This document shows positions 8,256 to 16,215 of a DNA stretch of 33,322 nucleotides, piece after piece. The notes beneath the pieces were generated by a model that had not been told where the DNA came from, did not search any database, and saw only the letters and a program-made list of their open reading frames with translations. Each line of letters begins with the position of its first letter. Position 1 is the first letter of the stretch. A program made the position numbers and the translations under genes. This DNA is from Bacillota bacterium (GTDB lineage: Bacteria; Bacillota; Bacilli; Paenibacillales; NBRC-103111): NCBI GenBank assembly GCA_023388055.1, contig JAEWGW010000042.1:1-33322 (forward strand), in the 5' to 3' direction.

Positions 8256-8291
8256 TTACCCCATTCTAAAACATCCTGCGAAGAAAAACGA
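8256..8291 (-). promoter_or_regulatory. Candidate promoter of the pdh operon
   Basis: On the minus strand a -10-like TAGAAT (8263-8268) is preceded at 17 bases by TCGTTT (8286-8291), a poor -35. The region 8270-8345 is very AT-rich, which could act as an UP-type element. Transcription would start near 8256, upstream of the Fur-like site. Confidence 0.4.
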
Positions 8292-8340
8292 ATTTTTTGA
8301 GGTATTTTCTGAAAAAAGACAAAAATATATAACTATTCTC

Positions 8341-9177
8341 TTAATCATGGTCATATCTTCGTTTCAATTCATCCCTCATGCTATCCAATTCTAAACAGCT
8401 TACTCCGCCAAAAGTCCCGGTTCCATCATTGCCGGCAGCTTCCTCCGCCCCCAGCAGCTGCCGCAGGCTGCCCACAAAAGCCTCTGCTGAAGGAACCCCC
8501 GCCAGTTCCTGGAGACTGGCCATGCTGGCCGGCACCACACCGGGATCATCCGTATGGGAACCCCCGCCCGTTGCCTCCTTGTAGAACCGCTGCGCCAGCT
8601 GCCCTCTTGACTCTCCGCTGCCTTCCACCAGAACAAAAGCGGAGATCACACAGGCCTTCAGCTGCCGCCGCTGAGCAATGCCGCAAAACTTCCGCCCGGA
8701 CAAGGCCAGATCATAGTCACCCGGACAGAAAGAACCCCGGATTTCTCCCGCCCGAACCTCACTGCTCCAGGGTTTGACCGCATCGGCAATCAGCTCGGCC
8801 ATCAACCGGAATTCCTGGTGGAAGTCCATTCTTGCTCCCTGTACATAAGGGAGTACCAGCGAAATGTTCACCACGCCCGAATCCAGCGGAACCGCAGCCC
8901 CTCCGGAATTCCGCACCCCAACGGAGAAGCCCTCCTGGCGGAGAGTCTCCATGGCTTTTCCGGCATAAGGAAGCCGGCGGTCTCTCAAACCCAGCACCAA
9001 AGCCCGGGGATGGCGCCAGATCCGCACCAGCGGGGGAAGCTCCCCGCTTCCCGTCTTCCGGCATGCCACCTCGTCCCAGGCAAAAGCATCGGTCACGTCC
9101 GCCGACGGCTCCACTAACGGCTGCTCAATCAGAACAGGACGGGTCAGACTCGGAAAACGCTCCATAAAACCGTTCAT
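8341..9177 (-). CDS. lipL: Octanoyl-[GcvH]:protein N-octanoyltransferase (LipL-like)
   Basis: Member of the biotin/lipoate protein ligase fold. In Bacillus, LipL moves the octanoyl group from the glycine-cleavage H protein to E2 subunits by amidotransfer. Features supporting LipL rather than a lipoate ligase: LRDRRLPYAGKA (about 64-75), the RNSGGAAVPLDSGVVNISL block (89-107) and the conserved SFCPGDYDLALSGRKFCGIA (149-168) containing the acyl-accepting Cys151 and a conserved Lys163. Length is 278 residues. The start ATG at 9175-9177 follows AAAGG and GAAGG stretches and lies 20 bases after pdp, so it is the last gene of the salvage operon and is directly upstream of pdhA, whose E2 partner is its expected substrate. 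LipM is a less likely alternative. Confidence 0.85.
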   Translation of the reverse strand: MNGFMERFPSLTRPVLIEQPLVEPSADVTDAFAWDEVACRKTGSGELPPLVRIWRHPRALVLGLRDRRLPYAGKAMETLRQEGFSVGVRNSGGAAVPLDSGVVNISLVLPYVQGARMDFHQEFRLMAELIADAVKPWSSEVRAGEIRGSFCPGDYDLALSGRKFCGIAQRRQLKACVISAFVLVEGSGESRGQLAQRFYKEATGGGSHTDDPGVVPASMASLQELAGVPSAEAFVGSLRQLLGAEEAAGNDGTGTFGGVSCLELDSMRDELKRRYDHD

Positions 9178-9197
9178 CCTTCATCCGCCGCCTTTCC

Positions 9198-10532
9198 TCA
9201 CGGGTAGCTTACCCCATTTTTGCTGATTACAGCATGAACCAGCTTCCGGTGCTCTGGCGCTTCATCCTGCAGCAGATAGGCATTCTGAACCCGCTTGGCA
9301 ACACGGTCCAGCACCTCCTGGCTCTGCCCTTCCTTGGCGTACAGCACCGCCAGCCCTTCACCCTCTTGAACAGCATCCCCCGTTTTGCGCAAAAGCTGCA
9401 CGCCCACCGAAAGGTCAATCACAGATTCCTTGGTTTCCCGTCCTGCACCCAGCTCCATGGCGGCCAACCCGATTTCCTCTGCTGTAATATGCCCCACATA
9501 ACCGCCTCGCGGCGCTGAAACCGTCACATAGCGGGATGATACCTGAAGCAGGCCCGGATCGTCTCCAACAGCCGGATTTCCCCCTTGGGCCGCCACAAAT
9601 TCCTTGAATTTGGCCAGGGCTTCCCCGGAAGACAGCTTGCTCGTCAGAATGTCCTTCGCCTCTTCCGCATTGGCCGCCTTGCCGCCCAGCACCAGCATAT
9701 GGGAACCCAATGTCAGACAGGTTTCCACCAGATCCGCCGGCCCCTTGCCCTGCAAGGTCTCCACAGCAAGCCGCACCTCCAGGGCATTGCCTACAGCCGT
9801 GCCCAGAGGCTCCTCCATATCCGTAATCACCGCCACCGTCTCCCGTCCCGTTTCCGTGCCGATGCTAACCATCGCTTCCGCCAGACGGATGGAGTCCTCC
9901 AGTGTTTTCATAAAAGCGCCGCTGCCCGTTTTTACGTCCAGAACAATGGCATCTGCCCCCGCGGCAATTTTCTTACTCATAATGGAGCTGGCAATCAGCG
10001 GAATGGAATTTACCGTGCCTGTCACATCCCGCAGGCTGTAAAGTTTCTTATCTGCCGGCGTAATATTGCCAGACTGGCCGATCACCGCCACCCCATGGGT
10101 GTTTACTTGCTTGATGAAGTCCTCCGGGGACATCTCGGTGGAGAAGCCCGGAATGGACTCCAGCTTGTCAATGGTCCCGCCCGTATGTCCCAGGCCCCGT
10201 CCGGACATCTTGGCTACGGGCACACCTGCCGATGCGGCCAGGGGAGCCAGCACCAGGGTAACCGTGTCGCCTACACCCCCGGTGGAATGCTTGTCCGTTT
10301 TGATCCCGAGAATCGGGCTTAAATCCAGCATATCGCCGGAAGCCGCCATAGCCAGAGTCAGATCCGCCGTCTCCCGGGCACTCATCCCCCGGAAAAACAC
10401 GGCCATGGCCCATGCCGCCATTTGGTAATCGGGAATATCCCCCTTGGTATACCCTTCTATCAGAAATTGGATTTCCTCCCGGCCCAGCTCGTGGCCGTCT
10501 CTTTTTTTCTGGATCAGATCCACTGTACGCAT
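9198..10532 (-). CDS. pdp: Pyrimidine-nucleoside phosphorylase
   Basis: Cleaves uridine, thymidine and deoxyuridine with phosphate to free base and (deoxy)ribose 1-phosphate. The 444-residue chain has the family signature with KHSTGGVGDTVTLVLAPL, then MSGRGLGHTGGTIDKLESIP, the glycine-rich phosphate/base-binding region, and the C-terminal PYNP domain (GGYVGHITAEEIGLAAMELG). The ATG at 10530-10532 is preferred to the adjacent in-frame TTG because AAAGGGG is suitably spaced upstream. It follows the two purine nucleoside phosphorylase genes but is separated from them by a hairpin at 10565-10606, so it may be partly uncoupled. Its product sugar phosphate feeds DeoB. Confidence 0.96.
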   Translation of the reverse strand: MRTVDLIQKKRDGHELGREEIQFLIEGYTKGDIPDYQMAAWAMAVFFRGMSARETADLTLAMAASGDMLDLSPILGIKTDKHSTGGVGDTVTLVLAPLAASAGVPVAKMSGRGLGHTGGTIDKLESIPGFSTEMSPEDFIKQVNTHGVAVIGQSGNITPADKKLYSLRDVTGTVNSIPLIASSIMSKKIAAGADAIVLDVKTGSGAFMKTLEDSIRLAEAMVSIGTETGRETVAVITDMEEPLGTAVGNALEVRLAVETLQGKGPADLVETCLTLGSHMLVLGGKAANAEEAKDILTSKLSSGEALAKFKEFVAAQGGNPAVGDDPGLLQVSSRYVTVSAPRGGYVGHITAEEIGLAAMELGAGRETKESVIDLSVGVQLLRKTGDAVQEGEGLAVLYAKEGQSQEVLDRVAKRVQNAYLLQDEAPEHRKLVHAVISKNGVSYP

Positions 10533-10559
10533 CAATAGCGCCCCTTTACGTTAAAGTGA

Positions 10560-10606
10560 AAGAAAGACTACTCGTCCCGATAAACATTCACGGTGCCGAG
10601 TAGTCT
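10560..10606 (-). terminator. Stem-loop between the phosphorylase genes (possible attenuator)
   Basis: A perfect 10-bp inverted repeat AGACTACTCG (10565-10574) and CGAGTAGTCT (10597-10606) encloses a 22-base loop and is followed on the minus strand by TTCTTTC. It could stop part of the transcripts after the second purine nucleoside phosphorylase gene and so lower pdp-lipL expression. The U-tract is imperfect, so it may equally be a processing or stability hairpin. Confidence 0.6.
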
Positions 10607-10630
10607 CTTTCGAGTATGGAATTGTCCGAT

Positions 10631-11494
10631 TTATAGCTCTACCTGCCGAACAAAAGCCTTCACCAGCGCCTGGAACTTGGGTTTGGTCCGGTTGGCGACC
10701 TCCATAACCTGCTCGTGGGTCAAGGGCTCCAGCTCCTCGCCGATGGCCATATCGGTGATGCAGGAGATTCCCAGCACCTTCAACCCGCCATGACTGGCTG
10801 CAATAACCTCGCCCACGGTGGACATGCCTACAGCATCCCCGCCTACACGGGCCAGCATCATCAGCTCCGCGGGTGTCATATAAGCCGGACCGCTGATGCC
10901 GCAATACACGCCCTCCTGCAGCACAAGAGGCTGTCCTGCATCATCCCGCACCTCTTCCGCCAGCTTTTTGGCCAAGGCCCGGTAATCCCGGTTATACGCC
11001 TGGGACATATCGGGGAAGCGAACCCCCAGCTCAGGGTCATTCGGCCCGATCAGAGGACTGGCTCCGGTCATGTTAATGTGATCCGAGATCAGCATCAGGT
11101 CACCGGCACGGAAATTCCGGTTCATTCCGCCCGCCGCGTTGGTGATAACAAGTGCTTTCACGCCCAGCTCCCGCATGACATATACGGGGAATACAACCTT
11201 CTTCATGCTGTAGCCTTCATAGAAGTGGAACCGCCCCTGCATGGCGATAACCGTACGTCCCTCCAGCTCGCCTACCACAAACCGGCCAGCATGGCCCTCC
11301 ACGGTGGAGACGGGAAAGTGCGGAACGTCGTGGTAATCGATCACAATGGGATTTTGAATCTGGTCGGCCAAATCTCCCAGTCCCGAACCGAGAATCAAAC
11401 CTATAACGGGATGGGCCTGGCAGAGCTTACCCTGGATAGCTTGGCTGGCTTCCCGGACTTGTGCATAAGTACCTTCATTTGGATTTATAGACAC
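10631..11494 (-). CDS. Purine-nucleoside phosphorylase, second copy of a tandem pair
   Basis: Trimeric-type PNP (PunA/PupG family) that splits inosine, guanosine and deoxy forms to base and pentose 1-phosphate. Family motifs: GLILGSGLGDLAD near the N terminus, HFPVSTVEGHAG, GRFHFYEGYSM, the TNAAGGMNRNF loop, and the SCITDMAIG segment before the C-terminal helix. Length is 287 residues. The start codon is GTG at 11492-11494, with GGGAGGG 7 bases upstream. It lies 22 bases after its paralogue (11517-12344). Relative to the paralogue it carries a short insertion (DDAGQP, about residue 185) and an N-terminal extension. The purine preference of each copy cannot be told from sequence alone. Confidence 0.93.
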   Translation of the reverse strand: MSINPNEGTYAQVREASQAIQGKLCQAHPVIGLILGSGLGDLADQIQNPIVIDYHDVPHFPVSTVEGHAGRFVVGELEGRTVIAMQGRFHFYEGYSMKKVVFPVYVMRELGVKALVITNAAGGMNRNFRAGDLMLISDHINMTGASPLIGPNDPELGVRFPDMSQAYNRDYRALAKKLAEEVRDDAGQPLVLQEGVYCGISGPAYMTPAELMMLARVGGDAVGMSTVGEVIAASHGGLKVLGISCITDMAIGEELEPLTHEQVMEVANRTKPKFQALVKAFVRQVEL

Positions 11495-11516
11495 GTATAT
11501 ACCCTCCCGGATGTCG

Positions 11517-12344
11517 TTACATTTGAGGAATAAGCTGAATGACGAACTTCAGGAATTGCTGCTTCACCCGGTCCGTGGTTTCCATAACCTCATCATGGGA
11601 TAACGGCTGGTCCAGAATGCCTGCAGCCATATTGCTGATGCAGGAGATGCCCAGCACTTCTATTCCAGAATGGCGAGCGATTACCACCTCGGATACCGTG
11701 GACATACCAACAGCATCGGCGCCTAACACACGCAGCATCCGGATTTCCGCCGGTGTTTCATAGGAAGGGCCCAACAATCCGGCATATACACCCTCCTGCA
11801 GCTTCAGCCCTTGGGAGGAGGCAATATCCTTCGCAATGGCACGCAGACGTTTGCTGTACCCTTCGGACATATCCGGGAAACGGACACCCAGCTCCTTGTG
11901 GTTGGGGCCGATCAGCGGATTGGTTCCGGTCATGTTCAGATGGTCGGAAATCAGCATGAGATCTCCCGGATCATAAGAGGTGTTTACCCCACCGGCCGCA
12001 TTGGTAACCAGAAGACCGGTGATACCCAGCTTTTGCATGACGCGGATGGGGAAGGTTACGGTTTCCCCCTGATACCCCTCGTACATATGAAAACGGCCCT
12101 TCATCAGCAGCACCGGACGACCGCCGATTTTGCCCAGCAACAGCTCCCCGGCATGTCCTTCCACAGTGGAAACGGGAAAATGGGGAATGTCGCTGTAATG
12201 CACGGTAACGGCTTCCTCCAGGGAATCGGCCAATACGCCCAGCCCGGAGCCGAGGATCAATCCGATTTCGGGACGGATGGAGGAACGGGATGCGATATAG
12301 CTCGCCGCTTCTTCAATGCGCTCCAATACATGTTTCTCTGCCAT
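11517..12344 (-). CDS. Purine-nucleoside phosphorylase, first copy of a tandem pair
   Basis: Same family as its neighbour, with GLILGSGLGVLAD, HFPVSTVEGHAGELL, GRFHMYEGYQG, TNAAGGVNTSY and SCISNMAAG. The 275-residue length is typical of Bacillus PupG. AAGGAGGT is 6 bases from the ATG. It directly follows deoB, the position of pupG in the Bacillus order xerD-drm-pupG, so this is the better candidate for the orthologue, and the copy at 10631-11494 is probably the duplicate. It releases ribose or deoxyribose 1-phosphate for DeoB. Confidence 0.94.
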   Translation of the reverse strand: MAEKHVLERIEEAASYIASRSSIRPEIGLILGSGLGVLADSLEEAVTVHYSDIPHFPVSTVEGHAGELLLGKIGGRPVLLMKGRFHMYEGYQGETVTFPIRVMQKLGITGLLVTNAAGGVNTSYDPGDLMLISDHLNMTGTNPLIGPNHKELGVRFPDMSEGYSKRLRAIAKDIASSQGLKLQEGVYAGLLGPSYETPAEIRMLRVLGADAVGMSTVSEVVIARHSGIEVLGISCISNMAAGILDQPLSHDEVMETTDRVKQQFLKFVIQLIPQM

Positions 12345-12407
12345 CTATGTACCTCCTTGAATGTAGTCTTCGTTCGGGTTCCTTACCGGGAAAGAGTTCT
12401 TGGATGC

Positions 12408-13583
12408 TTAAACCAGCTTGTCCAAAAAGCTTGTCCCGTGCTCCATGGCCGGCAGACCGAAGTTATCTGCTACCAGAGCGCCCAGATCGGCGAAGGTCTC
12501 GCGGATGCCGGTACCGGCAGGTTGGGTCAGTGCCGGGCTGTAGAGGAGAATCGGCACATACTCCCGGGTATGGTCGGTGCCTGCATGGATCGGGTCATTG
12601 CCGTGATCCGCCGTGAGAATCAGCAGGTCCTCCTGGCCGATCTGCGCCATAATCTCCGGCAGCCGGGCATCAAACTCTATAAGCGCTCCGGCGTATCCCT
12701 CCACATCGCGGCGGTGGCCAAACAAGGAGTCAAAATCCACCAGATTGGTGAACACCAAACCTTGAAAATCGCTTTTTAGCACCTCGATGGTCCGGTTGAT
12801 GCCGTCCTCGTTACTCTTGGTGGGATAGGATTGGGTGACACCCTCCCCGGAATAAATATCGTTGATCTTGCCAATGGCAATGCAGTCCAGTCCTGCCTCC
12901 GCCAAGCGGTTCATCACTGTAGGCGCAGGAGGTTTCACGGCATAGTCATGCCGGTTGGGAGTGCGTTTGAATGCGCCTGGCTGCCCCACAAACGGGCGTG
13001 CTATGACGCGGCCAACGGGAAATTCCGGACGCAGCGTCAGCTCACGGGCGATTTTGCAGGCTTCATACAGCTCTTCAAGCGGAATAATGTCCTCATGTGC
13101 GGCGATCTGGAAGACGCTGTCCGCCGAGGTATACACAATCCAGGAACCGGTTTTCATATGCTCCTCGCCCAGCTCGTCCAGAATTTCCGTGCCGGAGGCC
13201 GGCTTGTTGCCGAGAATGCCACGGCCGGTCCGTTGGCTGAATGCTTCAAGCAGCTCCGGCGGGAAACCCTCCGGGTATGTATTAAACGGGGTATTGATGC
13301 GAAGACCCATGATCTCCCAGTGGCCGGTCATGGTATCCTTACCCACGGATTGCTCCGCCATTTTGCCAAAATAGGCCTTGGGCGCATCAACAGGCGGCAC
13401 GGTGCGTAGTGGGGCAATATTGCCCAAACCCAGCTGCTCCAGGTGCGGCACTTTGAAATTTTTTGCAAACTCAGAGATATGTCCTAACGTGTGGGCTCCC
13501 GCATCACCGAAGGACGGTGCGTCCGGCAGCTCGCCGATGCCGACGCTGTCCAATACAATCAACGCAATACGTTTGAAAGTCAT
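12408..13583 (-). CDS. deoB: Phosphopentomutase
   Basis: Interconverts (deoxy)ribose 1-phosphate and 5-phosphate, linking nucleoside phosphorolysis to the pentose phosphate pathway or deoxyribose aldolase. It belongs to the alkaline-phosphatase-like metalloenzymes and needs two Mn ions. Visible motifs: the metal-binding LDSVGIGELPDAPSFGDAGA at 11-30 (Asp12), KDTMTGHWE with the Thr that carries the activating phosphate (about 84), DFDSLFGHRRD, LTADHGNDP and TDHTREYVP near the C terminus. Length is 391 residues, normal for the family. GGGAGG is upstream of the ATG. The gene starts 16 bases after xerD, and the two are probably co-transcribed. Confidence 0.97.
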   Translation of the reverse strand: MTFKRIALIVLDSVGIGELPDAPSFGDAGAHTLGHISEFAKNFKVPHLEQLGLGNIAPLRTVPPVDAPKAYFGKMAEQSVGKDTMTGHWEIMGLRINTPFNTYPEGFPPELLEAFSQRTGRGILGNKPASGTEILDELGEEHMKTGSWIVYTSADSVFQIAAHEDIIPLEELYEACKIARELTLRPEFPVGRVIARPFVGQPGAFKRTPNRHDYAVKPPAPTVMNRLAEAGLDCIAIGKINDIYSGEGVTQSYPTKSNEDGINRTIEVLKSDFQGLVFTNLVDFDSLFGHRRDVEGYAGALIEFDARLPEIMAQIGQEDLLILTADHGNDPIHAGTDHTREYVPILLYSPALTQPAGTGIRETFADLGALVADNFGLPAMEHGTSFLDKLV

Positions 13584-13599
13584 GCTTGTACAAACCTCC

Positions 13600-14493
13600 C
13601 TAAGGGGTAACCATCCCTGTCCGGGGATGGGCCCGGTTATAAATATCCTTCATTCTGGCCGGGTTGGATTTCACATACATAATGGTGGAGGAAAGATCGG
13701 CATGGCCCAGCATTTCCTGAAGGGCCTTCAGATCCGCCCCATTCTCCAAAAGATGCACGGCAAAGGAATGGCGCAGGGTATGGGGAGTAATCTCCCCCAG
13801 GATCCCGGAATCCGCCGCATGCTTCTTAATGATCTTCCAGAAGCCCTGGCGGGAAAGCCTGCCGCCCAGGTGATTGGCGAACAAGGCGCCCTTGTCTTCG
13901 TCCTGGCCGCCATGAACCGATTCCAGATAACGCCGCAGCCACAATGCCGCTTCCGGATGAATGGGGATCATTCTCTCCTTCTCGCCTTTCCCGGGACAGC
14001 GGATGAAGCCCATATCCAGGTAGACATGTTCCTTATCCAAGGAAACCAGCTCGGTCACCCGGATTCCCGTGGCATACAGAAGCTCCAGCATCGCCTTGTC
14101 CCGCAGGCCATGGGGGGTATCCGTACGCGGAGACTCCAAAAGCCGGCCCACCTCCTCTACGGTTAACACGGAGGGCATCTTCCGTTCCAGCCTGGGGGCC
14201 TCCAGCCCCACTGCAGGATCATGGTCGAGCACATGCTCCGCAACGAGGTATTGGTAGAAGGAGCGGATGGATACCAGGCACCGGTTCACTGTAGCCGATG
14301 CCCGCCCCAATTTTTTGAGATGGAGAAAGTAGCCCTGTATATGGACACGCGAGGAATCCTCCAGCCGGACGGACTTCTCCGCCAGATATCCCAGATATTG
14401 AGCCAGGTCCCGCCGGTAGGACTGAAGCGTGTTCAAGGCCAGGCCACGCTCTTCACCAAGCAGTTCAAGATATCGTTGCAAGTGGAGATTCAT
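13600..14493 (-). CDS. xerD: Tyrosine recombinase XerD
   Basis: Site-specific recombinase that, with XerC/CodV, resolves chromosome dimers at dif. The 297-residue protein has the N-terminal SAM-like DNA-binding domain (about 1-90) and the catalytic domain with the pentad: Arg145 (TGIRVTEL), Lys169 or Lys172 in GKGEKER, His238 and Arg241 (HTLRH), His264 (LGHAD) and the nucleophile Tyr273 (IMYVKSNPARM). The context yqzK-xerD-deoB-PNP matches the Bacillus XerD (RipX) neighbourhood, so a chromosomal XerD is preferred over an integrase of a mobile element. AAGGAG is 11 bases before the ATG. Confidence 0.95.
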   Translation of the reverse strand: MNLHLQRYLELLGEERGLALNTLQSYRRDLAQYLGYLAEKSVRLEDSSRVHIQGYFLHLKKLGRASATVNRCLVSIRSFYQYLVAEHVLDHDPAVGLEAPRLERKMPSVLTVEEVGRLLESPRTDTPHGLRDKAMLELLYATGIRVTELVSLDKEHVYLDMGFIRCPGKGEKERMIPIHPEAALWLRRYLESVHGGQDEDKGALFANHLGGRLSRQGFWKIIKKHAADSGILGEITPHTLRHSFAVHLLENGADLKALQEMLGHADLSSTIMYVKSNPARMKDIYNRAHPRTGMVTP

Positions 14494-14577
14494 TGCCTCT
14501 TACGCTCCTTATCATACGTTCTTTCGTATTATAAGTTCAACAAAGAGGCTGTTTTTTCCTTCTCCTCCAAAACGGAA

Positions 14578-14811
14578 TCATTCCCCCAGCCAATAAAACA
14601 GCCGCAGACGGTCGGCCATATTGTCCGCATCCAGGGTACCGGAATCATGGCGGAAGGCCTTGACGGCACTTCCCTCCGGGGATTTGTGCCGGTGTGCGGG
14701 CTGCATCCATTGCCCCAACAGCGTCATGATTTGATACAGCAAAATCACCAAAACAAAAAACAATGCGATAAATTTCATACGTTCGATCCATTTGCGCATA
14801 TGTACGATCAT
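14578..14811 (-). CDS. yqzK: DUF4227 membrane protein (YqzK-like)
   Basis: Small 77-residue protein with one N-terminal membrane segment (IALFFVLVILLYQIMTLLG, about 15-33) preceded by basic residues, then a hydrophilic tail ending in LRLFYWLGE. Size, topology and position between fur and xerD match the uncharacterised YqzK/DUF4227 family; the function is unknown. The ATG at 14809-14811 is within a potential hairpin that places the AGAGGTGAG ribosome binding site in its loop (14811-14833). The gene probably starts the operon running through xerD, deoB and the phosphorylases. It lies 150 bases from the divergent subtilase gene. Confidence 0.85.
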   Translation of the reverse strand: MIVHMRKWIERMKFIALFFVLVILLYQIMTLLGQWMQPAHRHKSPEGSAVKAFRHDSGTLDADNMADRLRLFYWLGE

Positions 14812-14961
14812 AACGGCTCACCTCTTACCGTTAACGTATGACAATGCGTCATTGACTATGCCTTGTCCCCGTCTGCCCGCATGCCTATTATTCCCTTCTG
14901 TGCAGCTGCCCATGCCAAATGTCCCGATTCCCCATAGAATGCATCAGGAACCCAAGGGGAG

Positions 14962-16143
14962 ATGGTTAAGAATATGAGCAGCATGCGGGATATTCTGGCC
15001 GGCATTATGCAGCCGCCGGGCAAAAGCAGCATGACAAGCGGGAAAAAAAGTACGGGACAAACACGCAAAATGGTCGTTCTGAAAAACAGCCACTGCTACC
15101 ATCATTGTCTGGCCCAGCTAAAAGCATTGGGCATCAAGCCTGTCAAAAAGGTGGCGGGCGCCAACGCTGTTGTTTGCCGGTTTCCGGCCAAAGCAAGCTT
15201 AAAGGCATTGTCTACCCACAGCATGGTCAAACGGGTGGAGCATGACGCCAAGGTAAAGGTGCATCGAAAAAGAGCCTTGCGCCAAGTGCGGATCTCGGCA
15301 CCCTGCGCCTCTGTGAATGCCCCCCAAATCATTCCCTGGGGCGTAAAGCGGGTTGGCGCCCCCAATGTCTGGCGCTCCTATCAGGGAAGCGGCGTCAGGA
15401 TCGGTATTGTGGATACCGGAATCAGTCCACACCCCGATCTCCGCATCCGCGGACGGTTCAACGCCATTGCCGGCACGCCGGACACGGATGAAAACGGGCA
15501 TGGCACCCATGTGTCCGGTACCGCCAGCGCCTTGAACAACAGCTTCGGGGTAGTCGGCGTAGCCCCTAAGGCCCGTCTGTATTCCGTTAAGGCCTTTGAT
15601 GCCAGCGGAAGCGCATTTGTTTCGGATATTGTGGAGGCGCTGGAATGGTGCATCAGCCATAATATGCAGGTGATTAACATGAGCTTCGGCATCCGGGAAG
15701 GCAGCGATACCGTGAAGGAGCAGATCGAACGCGCCTACCGCAAGGGCATCGTGATGGTGGCCTCTGCCGGCAACGACGGTCCCAACACCGACCAAATCGA
15801 CTTTCCCGCCCGTCTGCCTCAAGTGATTGCTGTGGCGGCAAGCGACATCGGCAACAAGGTGGCCAGCTTCAGCAACAGGGGTAAGGGCATCGCCGTCACC
15901 GCTCCGGGTGTGGATATCTGCTCCACACTGCCCGGCAGAAGCTACGGCAAGATGAGCGGCACCTCCATGGCCGCCCCCCATGTAACGGGAGCCGCTGCCC
16001 TTCTTTTATCCAAAAACCGCAAGCTTAGTCCGGCCCGTGTCCGCCAGGTGCTCCGGTCTACAGCCAAACGGTTGCCCGGGTATTCCTCCCTGGCCCAGGG
16101 AGCGGGGCTTGTCCAGGTGAATAAGGCGATCCGCCAGGTTTAG
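14962..16143 (+). CDS. Subtilisin-family (S8) serine peptidase
   Basis: The 393-residue chain has a complete S8 catalytic domain: Asp151 (GIVDTGI), His180 (GHGTHVSGT), the oxyanion Asn271 (SAGND) and Ser335 (SGTSMAAPH). Residues about 36-105 (MVVLKNSHCYHHCLAQLKAL and FPAKASLKALSTHSMVKRVE) look like a short inhibitor-type propeptide. No hydrophobic signal peptide is present; the N terminus is polar and Lys/Ser/Gly-rich, so export by Sec is not predicted, and the enzyme may act inside the cell or spore. AAGGGGAG touches the first ATG (14962), so ATG 14974 is an alternative start. The gene is plus-strand, inserted between fur and yqzK, and ends at a strong terminator. The substrate is unknown. 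Confidence 0.92.
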   Translation: MVKNMSSMRDILAGIMQPPGKSSMTSGKKSTGQTRKMVVLKNSHCYHHCLAQLKALGIKPVKKVAGANAVVCRFPAKASLKALSTHSMVKRVEHDAKVKVHRKRALRQVRISAPCASVNAPQIIPWGVKRVGAPNVWRSYQGSGVRIGIVDTGISPHPDLRIRGRFNAIAGTPDTDENGHGTHVSGTASALNNSFGVVGVAPKARLYSVKAFDASGSAFVSDIVEALEWCISHNMQVINMSFGIREGSDTVKEQIERAYRKGIVMVASAGNDGPNTDQIDFPARLPQVIAVAASDIGNKVASFSNRGKGIAVTAPGVDICSTLPGRSYGKMSGTSMAAPHVTGAAALLLSKNRKLSPARVRQVLRSTAKRLPGYSSLAQGAGLVQVNKAIRQV

Positions 16144-16160
16144 AAAACTCCGAAAAACGA

Positions 16161-16207
16161 AAAAAACCCTTTGCCGGGAACCTTTCCCGCTGAAGGGTTT
16201 TCATTTT
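16161..16207. terminator. Bidirectional terminator between the S8 peptidase and fur genes
   Basis: AAACCCTT (16164-16171) pairs with AAGGGTTT (16193-16200), with an inner CGGGA/TCCCG stem. The plus strand continues TTCATTTT; the minus strand after the stem reads TTTTTTTCG. It can serve both convergent genes. Confidence 0.88.
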
Positions 16208-16215
16208 AGCTGCTG

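Noticed and set aside
13600..14493. Tyrosine recombinase as an integrase of a mobile island
   Set aside because: Operon position next to yqzK and deoB, length and complete XerD motifs indicate the housekeeping dimer-resolution enzyme; no attachment site or cargo is seen.
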